The notes below the pieces were generated by a model that searched no databases, was not told the DNA's origin, and was given only the letters and a program-made list of their open reading frames with translations. From contig CABIXK010000012.1 of assembly GCA_902362705.1 (NCBI GenBank), positions 1 to 14,824 on the forward strand: a stretch of DNA of 14,824 nucleotides. Direction: 5' to 3'. This DNA comes from Rikenellaceae bacterium (GTDB lineage Bacteria; Bacteroidota; Bacteroidia; Bacteroidales; Rikenellaceae). A program made the position numbers and the translations under genes. How positions within the stretch are numbered: the stretch's first letter is position 1; every line of letters begins with the position of its first letter. Shown in pieces: positions 11,970-14,824 of this stretch.

Positions 11970-14294
11970 CTAAAAGTTAACCGTTACGTTGCCCAGCACG
12001 TGCAGCGGTGCCTGGGCGAAGTAGTAGGCCATGTCGATGCGGCGGGGCGTCGCCTCGCTCCAGGTGTCCATGTAGGAGTAGCCGTAACCGTTGCTGCAAT
12101 ACTCCTGGTCGAAGAGGTTGAAGATCTTCACGCCGAAGCGCACCGACCGTGCGGCCTTCATCCGCAGCGTGTACATAAGATCGAGGTTCGTCACGCAGTA
12201 GCGGCCCAGCGAGAGGGCGTCGTTCTCGTTGTTGGTGAAGTACTGGCGCCCCACGACCTGCGTGTGGAGCACGGCCCCGAAGCCGCCCCGGTGGAAGTCG
12301 AGCAGCAGCGACCCCATGGCCGAGGGCGAGTAGGCGATGGTCATATCTCCCAGGTTTTGCCCGTAGGTGGGGCTGTCGGCCAGCATGTCGACGTAGTCCT
12401 CGATGCGGTTCTGCGAGAAGGTGGCGTTGGCGCTCGCCGTGAGCCAGTCCGTCGCGCGCCACGAGGCGGTGAGCTCCACGCCGCGGCGGTAGCTGTCGGG
12501 CACGTTGACGTTGAGCACGTCGGAGCCGTCGTTGACCATGCCCGTGGGGACCAGCTGGTCCTTGTACTTCATGTAGTAGAGGTTGACGCCCGCCGTGACG
12601 CGCGGCGCCTCGTAGCGGTAGCCGATCTCGAAGTCGTAGAGCCGTTCCGAAGAGGGGTAGCTGTCGTCCGCGGCGAAGCGGTAGCGGTCTGTGAAGTCGC
12701 TGCGCGTCGGTTCGCGCTGCGCGACGGCGAACGAACCGAAGAGGCTGTGGCGCCCCGCGGTGTAGCTGAGTCCCGCACGCGGGTTGAAGAAGTGGTAGCT
12801 CTTGTCGACGTCGATGGGCTGCATGCCCGTCTCGGCATCGACCCAGTTGTCGTTGACGCCCCACGCCTCGTAGCGGACGTAGCGGTACTGGAGGTCGGCG
12901 AAGAGGTGCAGGCCGCGGGCCACGCGCCAGTCGGCCTTGGCGAAGAGGTTGGCGTCCTGCTTGCGCACGTCGTTGTCGTACCAGCGGCCGCCGATGCGCG
13001 AGGCGTCGATGCCCTCGACCCAGTCGAGCTCGCCCCAGTGGGGGCAGGTGTAGTAGCTGTAGGAGCCGCCGAAGGCCAGGTCGAAGTCGCGGACGGCATA
13101 GAGCGCCGAGGCGTTGATGCCGCCCAGGTGGTTGCGCATGAGCTTCTCGCGGATCAGGTCGCGGCGCAGCCGGTTGCCCCCGTCGTCGAAGGCCACGCCG
13201 GCGAGCGTCGGGTACTCGTTGAGCTTCGCATCGTCCTTATACTGCTTGTAGTAGCCGTAGCCGTAGGTGTAGAAGGCCGTGGCGTTGAGGCGCCAGCGGG
13301 CGTTGAAAACGTGGCTTGCGACCAGTTGGTTGTTGATTTGCAGGTAGTTGTCGGTCTGGTCGTCGTAGTAGGCCACCTCCTTCCACTCGGGGGGATCGCC
13401 GTGCCACACGCGGTGCGACAGCCCGCCCGAGACGGTGTACATCCCCTCGGGGTTGAAGCGGCGGCCGTTCAGGCGCATCTCCTCCTTCGTGGCGCCCGTG
13501 TAGGTGAGGCCCGTGCGGGCCTTGCCGCCGAACGAGAGCAGCTTGAGCATCGTCCGGCCGCCGTAGTAGCCCGCCTGGAACATGTAGGACTTCAGGTCGG
13601 TGGCGCCGCGCTCGACATAGCCGTCGGAGCCGATGTGCGTCAGGCGTGCGTCGAGCGTCCAGTGGCCCCCCATGAGGCCCGACGCGATGTGCACGGCCTG
13701 CTTCTGGGTGTTGTACGATCCGTAGGAGAGCGACGCCGAGCCGCCGAACTCGGTGCGGAGGGCGTCGGTGGTCATGTTGACGGCGCCGCCGAAGGCCCCC
13801 GTGCCGTTGGTCGACAGGCCGGCGCCGCGCTGCACCTGGATCGTGCCAACCGACGAGAGAAGGTCGGGTGTGTCGTACCAGTACATCGAGTGGGAGTCGG
13901 GGTTGTTCATCGCCACGCCGTTGATCGTGACGTTGATGCGCGTGGGGTCGGTGCCGCGCAGGCGGACGGCCGTCGAGCCGATGCCGATGCCCGTCTCGTT
14001 GGTCGCTACCATCGAGGGGGTGAGGGCCAGCAGCGACGGGATGTCGGTGCCGTAGGCGTTGCGCGCGATCGCCTCGCGCTCCAGATCGGCGTAGGCCACC
14101 GGGGTGCGGGCATCGGCGCGCAGGGCCGTGACCTCGACCTGCTGCATGCGGATCATGCGCACCGAATCCTCGGGTTGCGCCTGCTCGGTTGTCCGGTCGC
14201 CGCTGCGTGCCGGGGTTGCCGCGGAACGTTCCGCGGCTGTTGCGGCAGCCAGGCACAGGGCGAGGGCGGCCGCAGTCAGTGAAAACCTTTTCAT
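11970..14294 (-). CDS. TonB-dependent outer-membrane receptor, predicted thiamine uptake
   Basis: This 774-aa protein has a signal peptide (MKRFSLTAAALALCLAAATA, cut near residue 21), a short linker, then a plug domain from about 52 to 176: MQQVEVTALR (TonB-box region), DIPSLLALTPSM, GSTAVRLRGTDPTRINVTINGVAMNNP, and VQRGAGLSTNGTGAFGGAVNM. The remaining 600 residues form the 22-strand barrel with dense aromatic girdles and end in LGNVTVNF with terminal phenylalanine. It lacks the N-terminal carboxypeptidase-like domain of SusC-type receptors and no SusD partner is present, so it belongs to the micronutrient type. The substrate is inferred from control by the TPP riboswitch and from pnuT 6 nt downstream. 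Start ATG 14294 follows a structured leader. Confidence 0.92.
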   Translation of the reverse strand: MKRFSLTAAALALCLAAATAAERSAATPARSGDRTTEQAQPEDSVRMIRMQQVEVTALRADARTPVAYADLEREAIARNAYGTDIPSLLALTPSMVATNETGIGIGSTAVRLRGTDPTRINVTINGVAMNNPDSHSMYWYDTPDLLSSVGTIQVQRGAGLSTNGTGAFGGAVNMTTDALRTEFGGSASLSYGSYNTQKQAVHIASGLMGGHWTLDARLTHIGSDGYVERGATDLKSYMFQAGYYGGRTMLKLLSFGGKARTGLTYTGATKEEMRLNGRRFNPEGMYTVSGGLSHRVWHGDPPEWKEVAYYDDQTDNYLQINNQLVASHVFNARWRLNATAFYTYGYGYYKQYKDDAKLNEYPTLAGVAFDDGGNRLRRDLIREKLMRNHLGGINASALYAVRDFDLAFGGSYSYYTCPHWGELDWVEGIDASRIGGRWYDNDVRKQDANLFAKADWRVARGLHLFADLQYRYVRYEAWGVNDNWVDAETGMQPIDVDKSYHFFNPRAGLSYTAGRHSLFGSFAVAQREPTRSDFTDRYRFAADDSYPSSERLYDFEIGYRYEAPRVTAGVNLYYMKYKDQLVPTGMVNDGSDVLNVNVPDSYRRGVELTASWRATDWLTASANATFSQNRIEDYVDMLADSPTYGQNLGDMTIAYSPSAMGSLLLDFHRGGFGAVLHTQVVGRQYFTNNENDALSLGRYCVTNLDLMYTLRMKAARSVRFGVKIFNLFDQEYCSNGYGYSYMDTWSEATPRRIDMAYYFAQAPLHVLGNVTVNF

Positions 14295-14344
14295 TTACCT
14301 TTTGTGTTAGGTTAAAAACTGAAAAGGGGTATACGTTGTTGATT

Positions 14345-14427
14345 ACGCTTGTCTCCCGGTCTCGGCATTACCCGTATCCGGTTCCATGGGTATAATCTCA
14401 GCCTGATAGTAAGGCACCCCTTCGAAA
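14345..14427 (-). promoter_or_regulatory. TPP riboswitch (THI element)
   Basis: Read on the minus strand, the leader has the hallmark order of the TPP aptamer: GGGGTGCC, a small P3 stem (GCCT/AGGC), GGCTGAGATTATACCC with the invariant CTGAGA (14401-14396), then ACCGGATACGGGTAATGCCG (TAATGCC at 14370-14364) and GGGAGA. It binds thiamine pyrophosphate and should repress the receptor and pnuT when TPP is plentiful. The likely platform is a competing pairing of AAGGGGT (14422-14416) with ACCCCTT (14330-14324), plus a weak hairpin ACCT/AGGT over the start codon region. Confidence 0.93.
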
Positions 14428-14436
14428 TGTCGGGGG

Positions 14437-14444
14437 CAAAGGTA
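14437..14444 (-). promoter_or_regulatory. -7 box of the thiamine uptake operon
   Basis: On the minus strand TACCTTTG is an exact TAnnTTTG match, about 10 nt before the riboswitch. Transcription would start near 14430 and give a leader of about 136 nt. No good -33 element is seen; the expected place is occupied by the start of a 7-nt repeat array. Confidence 0.65.
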
Positions 14445-14456
14445 GCATAATTTTTC

Positions 14457-14491
14457 GAAAATGGAGAATCGGGGATGGAAAATCGGAGCGG
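14457..14491 (+). repeat. A-rich 7-nt-period array upstream of the thiamine operon
   Basis: Five units align: GAAAATG, GAGAATC, GGGGATG, GAAAATC, GGAGCGG. It begins only 13 nt upstream of the operon's -7 box. Confidence 0.65.
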
Positions 14492-14524
14492 GTTCGGTTG
14501 GCGGCCGGGGGGGGCTGAGGCGCC

Positions 14525-14566
14525 GTGAATTGAAAATTGAAAGTGGAAAATTGAAAATGGGGACTT
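14525..14566 (+). repeat. A-rich 7-nt-period array preceding hairpin repeat copy 3
   Basis: Six units align: GTGAATT, GAAAATT, GAAAGTG, GAAAATT, GAAAATG, GGGACTT. It stands 8 nt before the long hairpin of copy 3, as the array at 3661-3695 stands before copy 1. Confidence 0.83.
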
Positions 14567-14573
14567 CCGTTTT

Positions 14574-14669
14574 CAGCCCGTAGCCAGCGGGGCGTTCGGG
14601 AGGAGCTTTGCTGACAGAACAGTCCTTCGCCGGGGAGGGTGGCTACGGGCTGCCCGGCTAAGAGCCGGG
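14574..14669 (+). repeat. Composite hairpin repeat, copy 3
   Basis: The long hairpin has a perfect 13-bp outer stem CAGCCCGTAGCCA / TGGCTACGGGCTG (14574-14586 with 14640-14652), a 3'-side bulge of 9 nt and a 6-bp inner stem with two G-U pairs (14587-14592 with 14625-14630). The short hairpin CCCGGCT-AAG-AGCCGGG (14653-14669) follows with no gap and runs into TTTTATTATTT, so this copy also resembles a terminator on the plus strand. Confidence 0.87.
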
Positions 14670-14725
14670 TTTTATTATTTGCACTTGCAGTCCTCCGCCG
14701 GAGGTGCGTTTATCGCGGCATTTCA

Positions 14726-14760
14726 TTGTGAATTGTGCATTATGAATCGTGCATTGCGAA
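14726..14760 (+). repeat. Second-type 7-nt-period array (TTGTGCA type)
   Basis: Five units align: TTGTGAA, TTGTGCA, TTATGAA, TCGTGCA, TTGCGAA. It follows hairpin copy 3 with about 55 nt between, in the same order as the shorter array behind copy 1. Confidence 0.8.
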
Positions 14761-14824
14761 GCCTCGGGCTTCGTCCCTTTGCCGGCTCGCGCCTTTGGCG
14801 CGACCGCCCCAGCCGGCAAAGGGA
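14757..14824. repeat. Adjacent palindromes at the window edge
   Basis: The hairpin CGAAGCC-TCG-GGCTTCG (14757-14773) is followed directly by a larger palindrome with perfect 14-bp arms TCCCTTTGCCGGCT (14774-14787) and AGCCGGCAAAGGGA (14811-14824), enclosing the hairpin CGCGCC-TTT-GGCGCG (14788-14802). The structure may continue past the window end. Confidence 0.8.

Noticed and set aside
11268..14282. A 1004-aa plus-strand ORF
   Set aside because: It is exactly antisense to the TonB receptor and pnuT, which have clear motifs, signal peptide and riboswitch control. Its sequence is V/H/R/A/G-rich without domains.
14525..14760. CRISPR array
   Set aside because: The repeat units are only 7 nt long, degenerate and without spacers; no cas gene is present.

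Overview
The window looks like chromosomal DNA of a GC-rich member of the Bacteroidota, most likely Rikenellaceae/Alistipes. This is inferred from very high GC coding DNA, Bacteroidota-type promoter boxes (TAnnTTTG with a TTTG/TTG about 19-20 nt upstream), a TonB-dependent receptor paired with a PnuC-type permease, a PPi-type phosphofructokinase, and an rSAM/lipoprotein pair of a kind I recall from Bacteroidales. No phage, integrase or transposase gene is visible.

Layout. (1) 30-135: tRNA-Lys(CTT) with encoded CCA and a terminator directly behind it. (2) 177-1699, minus: a metallophosphoesterase followed, with a 20-nt overlap, by a secreted beta-rich protein. The second gene is out of frame because of a perfect 17-bp tandem duplication, and the first also seems to have a frame break in its leader. 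(3) 2104-3678, plus: an outer-membrane beta-barrel protein and PhoH, 3 nt apart. (4) 3679-4231: no gene, but a dense train of hairpins and repeats. (5) 4232-7139, plus: PepD dipeptidase, a diacylglycerol-kinase-like lipid kinase, and an MmcQ/YjbR protein. (6) 7233-8906, minus: PPi-dependent phosphofructokinase and a cold-shock protein, each with a promoter. (7) 9001-11266, plus: a tiny lipoprotein, a radical SAM/SPASM enzyme overlapping it by 4 nt, and a membrane protein of unknown function. (8) 11281-14444, minus: a TPP-riboswitch-controlled thiamine uptake operon (TonB receptor, then PnuT). (9) 14445-14824: another gene-free repeat block.

Two things stand out. The first is a composite intergenic repeat. 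It has three copies here (3701-3793 plus, 4016-4112 minus, 14574-14669 plus), each a long hairpin followed directly by a short hairpin, and the differences between copies keep the base pairs. Two copies lie in the same larger order: an A-rich 7-nt-period array, long hairpin, short hairpin, then a second 7-nt-period array. Two A-rich arrays begin inside the end of a coding sequence and carry its stop codon. The second is the rSAM/lipoprotein pair, in which the presumed substrate is cut down to 84 residues around a MYGVP core.

In the thiamine operon, the receptor should bring thiamine or its phosphates across the outer membrane and PnuT across the inner membrane, with synthesis shut off by thiamine pyrophosphate through the leader riboswitch. 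All family names come from reading the translations; no database search was run.
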